Source: a virus. From it: DNA of 39,003 nucleotides. How positions within the stretch are numbered: position 1 is the stretch's first letter; every line of letters starts with the position of its first letter. Made by a program: the position numbers and the translations under genes. Location of the stretch: the IMG/VR virus record IMGVR_UViG_3300017963_000458, positions 1 through 39,003 of that record; one strand, written 5' to 3'. The notes beneath the pieces were generated by a model that was not told the origin of the DNA, searched no databases, and saw only the letters and a program-made list of their open reading frames with translations. Positions 12,023-20,840 of this stretch are shown here, piece by piece.

Positions 12023-12269
12023 AGTTATCAAGCGCAAACAAGATCAGCCTCGACATAAGAGGCTGATCCGCGCTTTGAAAGATAACGCTGAACAACTACC
12101 TCCTAGTGTTACACTAAAGGAGAGATATATAGTGACTAGAGCTAAAGACCTCTACCACTATTGCGGGAAGTGCGCAGGCCCCACAACTCATGAGCGAATA
12201 CGAATGGCTAGTGGTAGGACTGCTACTAGATGTGTTACTTGTAATTATACAAAATTTATAGCCACTTAA
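11997..12269 (+). CDS. Small zinc-ribbon protein, 90 aa
   Basis: A basic N-half (NKVIKRKQDQPRHKRLIRAL) is followed by a four-Cys site: C56-x2-C59 (CGKC) and C79-x2-C82 (CVTC), a classic zinc ribbon. Such proteins usually bind nucleic acid or RNA polymerase. It is the last gene of the operon: its stop codon lies in the loop of the terminator at 12261-12281. It overlaps the co-chaperonin gene by 26 bases. Confidence 0.65.
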   Translation: MARTSLLNKVIKRKQDQPRHKRLIRALKDNAEQLPPSVTLKERYIVTRAKDLYHYCGKCAGPTTHERIRMASGRTATRCVTCNYTKFIAT

Positions 12270-12281
12270 TGTGGCTTTTTT
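12261..12281 (+). terminator. Intrinsic terminator between early/middle and structural operons
   Basis: GCCAC (12261-12265) pairs with GTGGC (12271-12275) across a 5-base loop, followed by six T. The TAA of the zinc-ribbon gene is inside the hairpin, so a ribosome finishing that gene would cover it and could affect termination. Confidence 0.8.
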
Positions 12282-12306
12282 CGTTACTATTATATATAAT
12301 AGGTGT
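12278..12306 (+). promoter_or_regulatory. Candidate promoter of the structural operon
   Basis: The 25 bases after the terminator are A/T-rich (GTTACTATTATATATAATAGG) and contain the second TTTTCGTTACTA copy. A new promoter is expected here because transcription from upstream stops. No clear TAnnTTTG box is seen, so a phage-specific signal is possible. Confidence 0.35.
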
Positions 12307-12501
12307 ATGACACAAATACGTACTAATGAGATCTTCGATACGATGCAGGAGGTAATGTACCTGATAGATTGGGCACGAGCGTTCGCACGGCAGGAGAAAC
12401 TCATTCTTATGTATAATATAGCGAACATGGAAGGTGAGAAGTACCGCCTTGAGTTTAAGTTGGTAAACTATGGTAAAGCACGTAGAGCACCTGGTGCATG
12501 A
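12307..12501 (+). CDS. Hypothetical protein, 64 aa, first gene of structural operon
   Basis: Small, mostly helical (MTQIRTNEIFDTMQEVMYLI, then DWARAFARQEKLIL) with a basic end. The start at 12307 places it after the terminator; an in-frame ATG at 12271 would sit in the terminator hairpin. It overlaps the next gene by 32 bases. Being first in the packaging module, it may act in packaging or late regulation, but no family is recognised. Confidence 0.6.
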   Translation: MTQIRTNEIFDTMQEVMYLIDWARAFARQEKLILMYNIANMEGEKYRLEFKLVNYGKARRAPGA

Positions 12502-12691
12502 AAGTATTGAGAAAAGAATAGTCGAACATTTCTTCAGAGAAGTCCAGACACAGATGGAAGAAGGTGAAGATCCAGTTAGGCTACCATATATTGGTAAGTT
12601 TGTAAAGCGTAATAAGAATGGATCTAGTTATCGAAGACGAGAACGGGCGGCCCGTTCCAAACAAGGAGGCCAAGTGTCTGCCGGAGTTTAA
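12470..12691 (+). CDS. Small basic protein with IHF/HU-like core, 73 aa
   Basis: Residues 15-45 give a helix followed by VRLPYIGKFVKR, which resembles the 'G.G.F.v..r' strand of HU/IHF proteins and small genes often found just upstream of TerL in crAss-like phages (from memory). The C-terminus is Arg-rich (YRRRERAARSKQ). DNA binding during packaging is a reasonable inference. It overlaps the next gene by 74 bases in another frame; both frames look natural. Confidence 0.5.
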   Translation: MVKHVEHLVHESIEKRIVEHFFREVQTQMEEGEDPVRLPYIGKFVKRNKNGSSYRRRERAARSKQGGQVSAGV

Positions 12692-13253
12692 GGAACTCTT
12701 CGCACGTCAGAGACGCGGAGGTGTTAGTGCGGCAAAAGCCGAATCAAACGTACTACAGGAGTTCCTGTACGTACACTACATGGTACACTACAAGTCATGG
12801 GCAATCGAGAAGTATCCATTGGACACACAATGGGATGATCGAGATGCTGAGGTAAGAGAGCGGTTGAAGCTGACAGATTGGAAGCCTGACAAGAAGGTGA
12901 AGGAAGCGATAGAGGTTTATCGCTGGTTCATGGATCAGGAAACCGATGTTCGTCTACTTCGTTCAGCCTATGCTGCTGCAAATGCAACTATAACATATTT
13001 TGAGAATGTTGATTATGATAAGCGGGATAGTAAAGGTAATTTCCTTTATAGACCGACGGAGGTGCTTAGGGCACTGAAAGAAGTTAAGCAGATTAAGAAC
13101 AACCTTGAAGAGATGATTGAAGCTCTACGACTTGGCGCAAGCGGAGGTCGTATGAAAGGAGGGGGAGTTAAAAATGTTTTTGAAGATCCAGATCGTAAAA
13201 CTTATAATGACTATGTTAAAGCTAGAGAGGATATCACGAGCACAGAGGGCTGA
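12618..13253 (+). CDS. Putative small terminase subunit, 211 aa
   Basis: It lies two genes upstream of TerL, the usual place for TerS. The N-terminus (NGRPVPNKEAKCLPEFKELF) and a central helical domain with a KxVKEAIEVYRWFM helix and LRSAYAAANATITYFEN resemble a conserved protein next to TerL in Bacteroidota phages. A coiled coil at about 155-180 (VLRALKEVKQIKNNLEEMIE) could drive ring oligomerisation; the end is Gly/Lys-rich. TerS recognises phage DNA and regulates TerL. Assignment is by position and fold style. The start overlaps the previous gene but keeps the conserved N-terminus. Confidence 0.5.
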   Translation: MDLVIEDENGRPVPNKEAKCLPEFKELFARQRRGGVSAAKAESNVLQEFLYVHYMVHYKSWAIEKYPLDTQWDDRDAEVRERLKLTDWKPDKKVKEAIEVYRWFMDQETDVRLLRSAYAAANATITYFENVDYDKRDSKGNFLYRPTEVLRALKEVKQIKNNLEEMIEALRLGASGGRMKGGGVKNVFEDPDRKTYNDYVKAREDITSTEG

Positions 13254-13494
13254 CAAAACATACGGTCCTACTGAGGTTACTTCCTATATTGTGCAAGACC
13301 CTGTACATGCTATTCAAGCTCTTGAAGAGAATAACGATAGTGGACAGTGGTTTGGTGATGATCCTCGGCCTAAAACTATTATTCATTACTATAACGGTAG
13401 TCTCGTTACAGTACTTGGTTCACCAAAGCAGATAGCTGACAAGATCCAACGATATAAGCGGGACAACGATATGGGTTTAAAATCAATGTCATAG
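13213..13494 (+). CDS. Hypothetical protein before TerL, about 93 aa
   Basis: The conserved-looking part begins near RADKTYGPTEVTSYIVQDPV and contains HYYNGSLVTVLGSPKQIADK, followed by a basic helix. The start is uncertain: ATG 13213 overlaps the previous gene by 41 bases, and an ATG at 13174 is also in frame. The stop touches the TerL ATG directly (TAG-ATG). Function unknown; a packaging accessory is possible. Confidence 0.5.
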   Translation: MLKLERISRAQRADKTYGPTEVTSYIVQDPVHAIQALEENNDSGQWFGDDPRPKTIIHYYNGSLVTVLGSPKQIADKIQRYKRDNDMGLKSMS

Positions 13495-15621
13495 ATGAAT
13501 CATGATATAAGAAATCCTGATGGTATATGGATTAACAGTGAGGTCTTTCGTGAAGAAGCTCGTACATTCGAGAAGTATGGATACTATACTAATGCCCCAG
13601 TATCCCGTGATCCCTATTCTGAGTACCAGACCTACTGGAAGGAGCAAGAGCGGAGGTGTATACAGGGATATAGTGTTGGTGGGGTCAGAATTACTGGAGA
13701 TCATTATAACTATCTAAACTTTAGTCAGATCAAGCTTACTGCTAATCAGAACTATGAAGGTCTGGTTAGTCGTAAGGAGATGAAGAACATGAACCAACGG
13801 GCGGGAAAGAAGATTGTAACCTTTCCTGACTTTTGGGATGGTGACTATGACTACTTCCATATATTAGATATTGCCAGATGGGGAGCTAGTAAAAAGTACA
13901 TCGAGAAGCTTCAGATGATGGTAACAGTCCATCCTGATGACATATATGGTGGTAAGCATGTTATTGTAGGCAAAGCCCGTCGTAAAGGTTTCTCATACAA
14001 GAATGCGGCTGTTGCAGCAAATCGTTTTAAGAGAGAGCCTGATAGTATATCTGTTATTGGAGCATATGATAGTGCCTACCTTTATCCGGAAGGTACTACT
14101 GCTATGGTGGACAAGTATGTGGACTTCTACAACGAATTTACTAGTTGGAGACGTCGTAAAACTATTGATAGAATTGACCACCAGAAAGATGCATATAAGC
14201 TTGTACTTGATGGTGTTGAAATAGAAAAGGGTTATAAGAGTCAGATTATTTCATCTACTTGTAGAGATAATCCTGATGCACTTCGTGGTAAGGATGCAAC
14301 CCTCATCCTAATGGAAGAAGCTGGTAAGTGGCCGAACCTAGCTGCTACTCTAGCCTCCACTCTTCCTACACTAAAGGACGGTATCTATACTACCGGAATC
14401 CTCCTCCTCTTTGGTACTGGTGGTGGTGACAACACTAACTGGGAGACGTTCGAGGATAACTTCTATGGCCCCGCTGCTAACAATTTCATGCGGATACACA
14501 ACGACTGGGACAAGGGTGCCCAAGGTACTTGGGGTGGTTACTTCTTTCCTGATGATCTGAATAAGATTGGTTTCATTGATAAGCAAGGCAATAGTGATCG
14601 TAAGACTGCTTATACTTTCCAAGAGTCTATACGAACTAAGATAGCACAATCTACTCAAGACCCGGAACTGTTACGTAGACACAAGATGGAGGAAGCACTC
14701 ACACCAAGTGAAGCTTTCTCTCGTGCTCGTAGTAACATCTTCCCTGTAGAGGAGCTGGAAGAGCACCTACGTACAGTTGAGTCTAATCAACTTTGGAGAC
14801 ACGGAACTTCCGGTACTCTTAGAGTAGATCAAAACGGGGAACTTCGTTTTTGGCCTGATCTTACATTAAAGCCTATACTACAATATCCTCATAAAGATCT
14901 TACTAGTTATGAGGGTGCTATTGTGCAGTATTTTCCTCCTTATAAAATAGGTGGATTTGTGCCAGAAGATTTGTATATTATATGCCATGACCCTTATGAC
15001 TTTGATAAGAGTACTAATACTGAATCTCTCGGTGTAACGTATGTGCTGATGAACCCGAACAATATCGTTCCGGGTTTTGAAGCGGGTGATCTTATCGTTG
15101 CTAGTTATATTGGTCGTCCGGAGGACATGGACACTTACAACAAACGGTTGTTTGATTTGGCCATGTACTATAATGCTAAGATAGGTATTGAGAATGACCG
15201 TGGTGATGTAGTTGGATATGCTAAAAGAAATAAGCATCTCTTTAAATATCTCGAACCCGAGTTCCAATTTGGCTGGACTGATACAATGCAAAACAACTTG
15301 GGACGTGGTTATGGGATGAGTATCGCTGGTGGTCGTGAGAATAAGAAGAGTCGTACTGGTGATGTCTTTATTCGAGACTTCTTAAATGAGGTCAGACACG
15401 TAACCGCTGATGGAAAGGTTGTCAAGAACCTCCACATGATAAACGACCCCGGACTATTGAAAGAGCTTATAATGTACGGCAAAGGAAACTTTGACCGTGT
15501 TTCTGCGTTAAAGATAGGTATGTATCATATGAAAGAGCTTGAGTATCAAACACGTGTAGCAAGCGCGCGTAAACATAAAGAATCTGTTAGGAAGTTCTTC
15601 GGAACAAAACTCTGTGCGTAA
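13495..15621 (+). CDS. terL: Terminase large subunit
   Basis: At 708 aa it has the ATPase-plus-nuclease layout of TerL, the motor that packages DNA into proheads and cuts it. A deviant Walker A sits at about 159-168 (GKARRKGFSY), Walker B at 269-277 (TLILMEEAG) and a coupling-type motif at 302-312 (ILLLFGTGGGD). The RNase H-like nuclease shows D499 in HDPYDFDKS, E566/D568 in ENDRGD and D667 in NFDRVSAL, the usual acidic triad. The motor works at the portal, encoded next; the genes share one base (TAATG). The long N-terminal 110 residues precede the ATPase. Confidence 0.9.
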   Translation: MNHDIRNPDGIWINSEVFREEARTFEKYGYYTNAPVSRDPYSEYQTYWKEQERRCIQGYSVGGVRITGDHYNYLNFSQIKLTANQNYEGLVSRKEMKNMNQRAGKKIVTFPDFWDGDYDYFHILDIARWGASKKYIEKLQMMVTVHPDDIYGGKHVIVGKARRKGFSYKNAAVAANRFKREPDSISVIGAYDSAYLYPEGTTAMVDKYVDFYNEFTSWRRRKTIDRIDHQKDAYKLVLDGVEIEKGYKSQIISSTCRDNPDALRGKDATLILMEEAGKWPNLAATLASTLPTLKDGIYTTGILLLFGTGGGDNTNWETFEDNFYGPAANNFMRIHNDWDKGAQGTWGGYFFPDDLNKIGFIDKQGNSDRKTAYTFQESIRTKIAQSTQDPELLRRHKMEEALTPSEAFSRARSNIFPVEELEEHLRTVESNQLWRHGTSGTLRVDQNGELRFWPDLTLKPILQYPHKDLTSYEGAIVQYFPPYKIGGFVPEDLYIICHDPYDFDKSTNTESLGVTYVLMNPNNIVPGFEAGDLIVASYIGRPEDMDTYNKRLFDLAMYYNAKIGIENDRGDVVGYAKRNKHLFKYLEPEFQFGWTDTMQNNLGRGYGMSIAGGRENKKSRTGDVFIRDFLNEVRHVTADGKVVKNLHMINDPGLLKELIMYGKGNFDRVSALKIGMYHMKELEYQTRVASARKHKESVRKFFGTKLCA

Positions 15622-18047
15622 TGGCTAAACCAGATAACTATAGAATTGGAACTCCTGGTCGAACGAAGTTTGACCGTGACATCGGTGGTCGTACAACAGC
15701 ACGCCCTCCACAGAAGATCCCCCAGTCGAAGAAGACGAAAGAGTGGGGGATGCATTGCGTTGAATGGTTCGGTGCCCAATCAACGATTACTCCCCAGATG
15801 CGGAACGAGATGCGAGTGCTCTACCGTCTCTCTTCTGGAGAACTTGATGAGGATGATTATACTCACGTATTGTATCCTTATGGTAACGAGCAACGTAAAC
15901 GCTCACAGCTTCAAGGTGACCCTGCTAGGATGCGTAACTACGATATCATTAGTCCTGTTATTAGCAGGATGATAGGTGACTTCGTGGTGCGAGATACTAG
16001 CTTTTCTGTTGTTGCTACTAACTCTGATGTGGAGGATAGGCGACAAGCTATGATTAAGGATAGTCTCCGATCTGTTATTATACAGCAGTTCCAGAATGAC
16101 CTGGCATTGCAAACAGGCGGTGAGATCTCTACTGGCTTTGAGCAAGATCCTGCTCAGATGGAGGATATGATGATGAAGGTGGAAGAGACCTTGAACAAAG
16201 CAGAGAACATTCCGGATGCTATGACTGTTAAAGGTCAGAACTCCCTGGACTACATACGCTACTACAACGAGATTGACAGGAAGATACGAACGCTCTTGTA
16301 CGACTACCTGACTGTAGGTAGGATGTACACGCTCCGTGATGTCTTCCGATCTGATACAGTATTTGATGTCTATTCGCCAATGCAGATAGACTACATAGCG
16401 GATGAACATTGTGAGTACATAGAGGACGGTGAAGCAGCCTGGTCACTACGACGCATGACAGTGAGTGATGTGATTGATAAGTTCCGAGAGGAGCTTGATG
16501 ATGATGAGATTGATTGGCTTGAATCACACTATGGTGGCTTTACTGCTGACAGTAAGTACGACTACTCTAGTACTGATATGGACTATACCAGTAGAGAAGG
16601 TGCCGTTAACATACTGATGGGTAACATCTTTGCTGACCGTAAGCATATTCGATATGATGGCGTTGAGGTACGTCACGTAACATGGAGGTCAAAGCGAAAG
16701 CTTGGATTCCTCACATCACTATCCCTAACGGGGGATGGGAGCCAAACGATAGAAGTTACTGAAGATTACAAACCTATGCCGGGCGATGAGATTATATGGG
16801 AATGGGTTGATGAAGTATGGGAAGGTTATAATATTGCCGATAGGTTCTACAAGTATATCAGACCTCTTCCAATACAACGTGGTACAGCTCAAAAGCCTTC
16901 GGCTAAGCTACCTTACAATGGTCGTGTATTTGGTAATCGTGGTGCGATACCTAACACACCAGTTAAGAAAGGTCGCAGTCACCAAGAACTATACAATATT
17001 ATAAAGTATAGGATGGAACGTACTATGGCTAAAAATAAGGATAAGATGACAGTAATGCCTTATGGTATTATACCTGACGATCCGGAAGCTGATCTCGATA
17101 TGTTCTCAATGATGTACTATGGTGACTATCATGGTTATCTATTCGTTGATGAATCTGATCCTAAGAAATTACAAGCTCTCAATGCTCTCAAGGTTCTTGA
17201 TGGTAGTATGAGAGAGTATATTAAGTTCCTGCATGATATTGCAACGACAATCCGATTGGAATACATGGAGATCGCAGGAATACCGAGGCAGAAGATGGCA
17301 GACATCAAAGCCTCTGACGATGTTGGTAATACACAGTTCGCTCTTGCACAAGGTAGTCTTATTCTGGAAGAGATGTTCTTACAGGTAGAAGATTACTTAG
17401 AGCGAGATTTCCAATGTCTACTTGATCTATCTAAGTATGCGTGGGCTGAAGGTAAGAAGGCTCAGTTCTTGAATCCTCAAGGTGAATTGAATTGGCTTGA
17501 TGTGGCTCCACTTGAAATGGCTGCTGTTGATCTATCTATCTTTGTGAAAGGTAACAAGCAGGAGCGTGAGAAGTTGAACACGATGCGACAGCTCACACAA
17601 GCATTTGCTCAGAACTCTGCTACTCCAACAATGGTTGGTAAGATTCTCCAGGCTAATAACTTCGATGCTCTTATGAGATCACTCGATGATATGGAGAAGG
17701 CAATACAGAGTCAGCAAGCTGAAGCTTCTCGTGCACAACAAGTTGCTGCTGAAGCACAGAATGCTATTGAACAACAGAAACTTGACTTCCAGAAGTATAA
17801 GACTGATGAAGATAATCAAACACGTATCGAGGTTGCTAGCATACAGGCCAATAGCCAACTCGCTGGTGCCCTTACTGGAGCCCCCGTCGAGGGTGTTGAT
17901 ACAGCCGACGTTGAGAAGGAGTTCGAAGCTAATCAAGCACGGAGGGAAGAGCTTAATGTTAAGCGTTCCGAAATTGCTCAGAAACACCAGGACTCGATCA
18001 ACAAGGTCAAGATAGCGAAAGAGAATAAAAACCGTTTTGATAAATAA
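15621..18047 (+). CDS. Portal protein
   Basis: At 808 aa, directly after TerL, it fits the crAss-like portal in size and position. The portal is the dodecameric ring at one capsid vertex through which DNA enters and leaves and onto which the tail is built. The N-half is mixed alpha/beta, with a stem/wing-like region from about residue 50. Residues about 690-808 are Gln/Ala-rich helices (EASRAQQVAAEAQNAIEQQK), consistent with a barrel or coiled-coil end. The one-base overlap (TAATG) with terL indicates coupling. Confidence 0.85.
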   Translation: MAKPDNYRIGTPGRTKFDRDIGGRTTARPPQKIPQSKKTKEWGMHCVEWFGAQSTITPQMRNEMRVLYRLSSGELDEDDYTHVLYPYGNEQRKRSQLQGDPARMRNYDIISPVISRMIGDFVVRDTSFSVVATNSDVEDRRQAMIKDSLRSVIIQQFQNDLALQTGGEISTGFEQDPAQMEDMMMKVEETLNKAENIPDAMTVKGQNSLDYIRYYNEIDRKIRTLLYDYLTVGRMYTLRDVFRSDTVFDVYSPMQIDYIADEHCEYIEDGEAAWSLRRMTVSDVIDKFREELDDDEIDWLESHYGGFTADSKYDYSSTDMDYTSREGAVNILMGNIFADRKHIRYDGVEVRHVTWRSKRKLGFLTSLSLTGDGSQTIEVTEDYKPMPGDEIIWEWVDEVWEGYNIADRFYKYIRPLPIQRGTAQKPSAKLPYNGRVFGNRGAIPNTPVKKGRSHQELYNIIKYRMERTMAKNKDKMTVMPYGIIPDDPEADLDMFSMMYYGDYHGYLFVDESDPKKLQALNALKVLDGSMREYIKFLHDIATTIRLEYMEIAGIPRQKMADIKASDDVGNTQFALAQGSLILEEMFLQVEDYLERDFQCLLDLSKYAWAEGKKAQFLNPQGELNWLDVAPLEMAAVDLSIFVKGNKQEREKLNTMRQLTQAFAQNSATPTMVGKILQANNFDALMRSLDDMEKAIQSQQAEASRAQQVAAEAQNAIEQQKLDFQKYKTDEDNQTRIEVASIQANSQLAGALTGAPVEGVDTADVEKEFEANQARREELNVKRSEIAQKHQDSINKVKIAKENKNRFDK

Positions 18048-18058
18048 ACTAGTATATT

Positions 18059-19315
18059 ATGGATGGCCCAGAAATTCCTATTGAAAAGTTAGCTGCCTTT
18101 GAGGTGAAGAAACCACTAGGTGGTGGATCACCCGAACCACCAGATCCACCGGAAGAACCAGGTGATGGTGGAGATGAGCTGACGGATCAGCTAAAGGAAC
18201 AGATCACCCAATTGCTAGGTGTTGATGAAAATCAGCGCAGTGACGAAGAGAAGGCCCTTCTTGAGAAGCATAAAGATTTCGTTGCTACCCAAAAGCAAGA
18301 TGATGGTGCAGAAGTGGAAGCTCGTATAGCGGAGCTTGCTGAAAAAGGTGAGGAGAACCTCACGGACGAGGAGAAGAAGTTCCTCGAAGATAATGCGGAA
18401 GCTGTAGAGGCTTACGTTAGCAAGGACAACTCGGTATTACAGTTGATGCAAGCTGAAGGTTTCCTTGAGGAAGGTACGTTTGATAACTCAATGGAAGGGT
18501 TACAAGCATACTTAGCTAAGAGAGATGAAGTTGCGTTCGAGAAGAAGTTACAGAACTACTTCGAGGATCAACCGATGTTGAAGCAAGTGAAGGAGCACTT
18601 GGATAAGAAGCTCCCGATACAAAGCTTGTTCATGCGACAGCAGAAGCCTGCCATACTCGCCAATGAGTTACCAAAGATTACCGACGAGATGGATGACAAA
18701 GCTAAAGCTAATGTTACTAAGGTATATGAGCAGTTGATTCGTCAGGCTTACAAATCAAAGGGTGTGGATGACGTAGCTATCGAAGCTATTGTTAAGACTG
18801 CCCAAGATGGTGGTAAGATGGCTGATACTGCTGAAGCTGCCAAGCAAATGCTAAGTGCGGACTTTGATGCGCAGATTGAGGCGTATGAGAAGGAAGAACA
18901 AGCTGCTGTTGATGCACAACTTGAAGCATTACAGCAGGAACGTAATCAAGCTATTGAGATCGTTACTAAGAATGATTTTGGTGGTGGATTGAAGATTCCT
19001 ACTGCGGACATCGAAGGTTTCAAAAACTATGTTGGTAAGGTTGTGAAGTCTGATGGTGTAACTACTATGTCTGATGAAAAATATTCTAAGCTAACGCTTG
19101 CACAAAAACTATGGTTAGACTATATTGTGTACAAAGATTTCAAACTACCTAATATAGTGACAAACACAAGCAAGCTCCTGTTTGGTAAGGCTAACAAAGA
19201 TAATAGTAAACGTACTCCTCCTGGAGGAGGAAGTGGTGGAAGTGCTAGCCGTAGTGGTAGTATTCCACTTCTTGACTTTGAGGGGATTGCTAATAGTAAA
19301 AAGCTCGGATTTTAA
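18059..19315 (+). CDS. Scaffolding-like acidic protein, 418 aa
   Basis: It sits between portal and capsid protein and is acidic with a Pro/Gly-rich N-terminus (GGGSPEPPDPPEEPGDGG). Two related helical repeats follow (RSDEEKALLEKHKD and LTDEEKKFLEDNAE), then long Ala/Glu/Lys helices and a Gly/Ser-rich stretch near the C-terminus, ending in DFEGIANSKKLGF. Scaffolds and head-assembly proteins share this acidic, coiled make-up. The terminal basic/aromatic tail could bind capsid protein. Assignment is by position and composition. Confidence 0.6.
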   Translation: MDGPEIPIEKLAAFEVKKPLGGGSPEPPDPPEEPGDGGDELTDQLKEQITQLLGVDENQRSDEEKALLEKHKDFVATQKQDDGAEVEARIAELAEKGEENLTDEEKKFLEDNAEAVEAYVSKDNSVLQLMQAEGFLEEGTFDNSMEGLQAYLAKRDEVAFEKKLQNYFEDQPMLKQVKEHLDKKLPIQSLFMRQQKPAILANELPKITDEMDDKAKANVTKVYEQLIRQAYKSKGVDDVAIEAIVKTAQDGGKMADTAEAAKQMLSADFDAQIEAYEKEEQAAVDAQLEALQQERNQAIEIVTKNDFGGGLKIPTADIEGFKNYVGKVVKSDGVTTMSDEKYSKLTLAQKLWLDYIVYKDFKLPNIVTNTSKLLFGKANKDNSKRTPPGGGSGGSASRSGSIPLLDFEGIANSKKLGF

Positions 19316-19359
19316 TTGTTTAAGTTTTAGAAGTTAATTTATAAAGTAAAGAAGAACAA
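19316..19359 (+). promoter_or_regulatory. A-rich leader of the capsid gene
   Basis: The 44 bases before the capsid ATG are purine- and A/T-rich and end AAAGTAAAGAAGAACAA. There is no GGAGG. This is the Bacteroidota style of strong ribosome loading and fits the most abundant virion protein. It is one of the few gaps in the operon and might also hold a promoter. Confidence 0.5.
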
Positions 19360-20835
19360 ATGGCTGCTTTTAATCAAGATTTGCAGTTGTACACTGCACA
19401 ATTCAACGACAAGGAGTTCACTGCTGAGAATCACTTAGCTAGAGCTTTCCTTAGTCACAGCGAGTGGCTCTCCCAAGCAAGTACATTCTTGTACGGTGAT
19501 GGAAGCCAGTCCTATTCAAGTTATGCTTTCCCGATGCTGTGGCTGACGGAAGGTCTCGGAAGGGTCGCTAAGTCTGTACAGATCGGTTCCGCCGACCTGT
19601 CATACAAATGGCCTGTCTTGGGAAGACCCAAGAAGACCTCTACAATTAGTAGGTCGTTGTACTCTAGTACTGATACTCCTGGTAAAGGATTCCAAGAATT
19701 TATCGTTCCCTTCAAGGATCGTTGGTTCTTCAAGTCTCAGACTGTTTACACTCCCTCTAAGATTGAGGTTCGTGTTCAAGGTGATCCTAAACCAAATGAT
19801 GGAGAATTTCTCTACAGGTTCAAGATCATAACGAACAATCCTAATACTTACGTACCTTATAAAGACATTGTTGCTGGCGTTAAGTGGGCGCAAGGTATTG
19901 CTAAGGTAAGTAAGAATCGTTCCAGAGGTGTTGAACATCGTTCTTACACTCCGTATGCTCTCCAAAACCAACTGTCAGTTGTCAGGGATACCTACAACAT
20001 CGTTGGTAACATGGGGAACAAAGTGATGGTCTACAACATCAAAGCTGATGGTCGAACCTTCCAGTTCTGGTCACAGTGGGAGATGTACTTGTCGGACATC
20101 CAGTTAAGGGAGAAGTTGGAGCATGACCTGTGGCATTCACAGTACAACAAGGATGCTGATGGTGTGATCCATAACGATGACGAAGACTCTGGTGAGGTTG
20201 TTACTTCTGGTGCTGGTCTGCTTCAGCAGATTGATAACGTAGATACCTATGTTAAGATGACTACCAAGAAGATTGAGACCATTGTTAATGATCTCGTTTT
20301 CAATGCTAGTGGCGCACAGAAAGTTACAATCGAAATCTTCACTGGTACTGGTGGTATGAATGAAGTATCCCGTGCTATGGAAGATAAGATCAAGTCATTC
20401 ACCCTCGTTGAGCAGAAGATCATGCAAAAGCAAGGTGATGGTAAGTACATGCTGAATGGCCCCTTCTTCTCAAGTTACGTTACTAGAGAAGGTCATAAAG
20501 TGAACTTCCGTTACCACCCGATGTTCGATAGAGGCCCGATGGCTGAGATCTCCGGTGAGCACCCGATAGAAGGATACCCGATAGAGTCGTACAATATGTA
20601 CGCTGTCGATATGTCCATCTACGAAGGTGAGCCTAATGTTCAATACGTGTCTGAAAAAGGACGTGAGGAGATCAAGAAGGTCGTTCAAGGTATGGCAAGG
20701 ATACCTGGTATTGATGACAGCATGTTTGCTGCTTCTGACATTGATGCATCTAGCATTGAAAGGATGAAGACGCAAGGCATCGTGATCAAGCGGCCAACGA
20801 ACTGTTTGAAAGTTTTCAACACAATTAACGGATAA
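19360..20835 (+). CDS. Major capsid protein (HK97-fold candidate)
   Basis: At 491 aa, following the scaffold-like gene, it matches crAss-like major capsid proteins in length and place. The protein is beta-rich with long aromatic strands (MLWLTEGLGRVAKSVQIGSA; SYKWPVLGRPKKTSTISRSL) and no signal or membrane parts. In this group the capsid protein has an HK97 fold and builds the icosahedral shell. The strong A-rich leader supports high expression. No N-terminal propeptide or cleavage site is evident, so the scaffold function is probably in the separate gene upstream. Confidence 0.75.
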   Translation: MAAFNQDLQLYTAQFNDKEFTAENHLARAFLSHSEWLSQASTFLYGDGSQSYSSYAFPMLWLTEGLGRVAKSVQIGSADLSYKWPVLGRPKKTSTISRSLYSSTDTPGKGFQEFIVPFKDRWFFKSQTVYTPSKIEVRVQGDPKPNDGEFLYRFKIITNNPNTYVPYKDIVAGVKWAQGIAKVSKNRSRGVEHRSYTPYALQNQLSVVRDTYNIVGNMGNKVMVYNIKADGRTFQFWSQWEMYLSDIQLREKLEHDLWHSQYNKDADGVIHNDDEDSGEVVTSGAGLLQQIDNVDTYVKMTTKKIETIVNDLVFNASGAQKVTIEIFTGTGGMNEVSRAMEDKIKSFTLVEQKIMQKQGDGKYMLNGPFFSSYVTREGHKVNFRYHPMFDRGPMAEISGEHPIEGYPIESYNMYAVDMSIYEGEPNVQYVSEKGREEIKKVVQGMARIPGIDDSMFAASDIDASSIERMKTQGIVIKRPTNCLKVFNTING

Positions 20836-20840
20836 TACTG

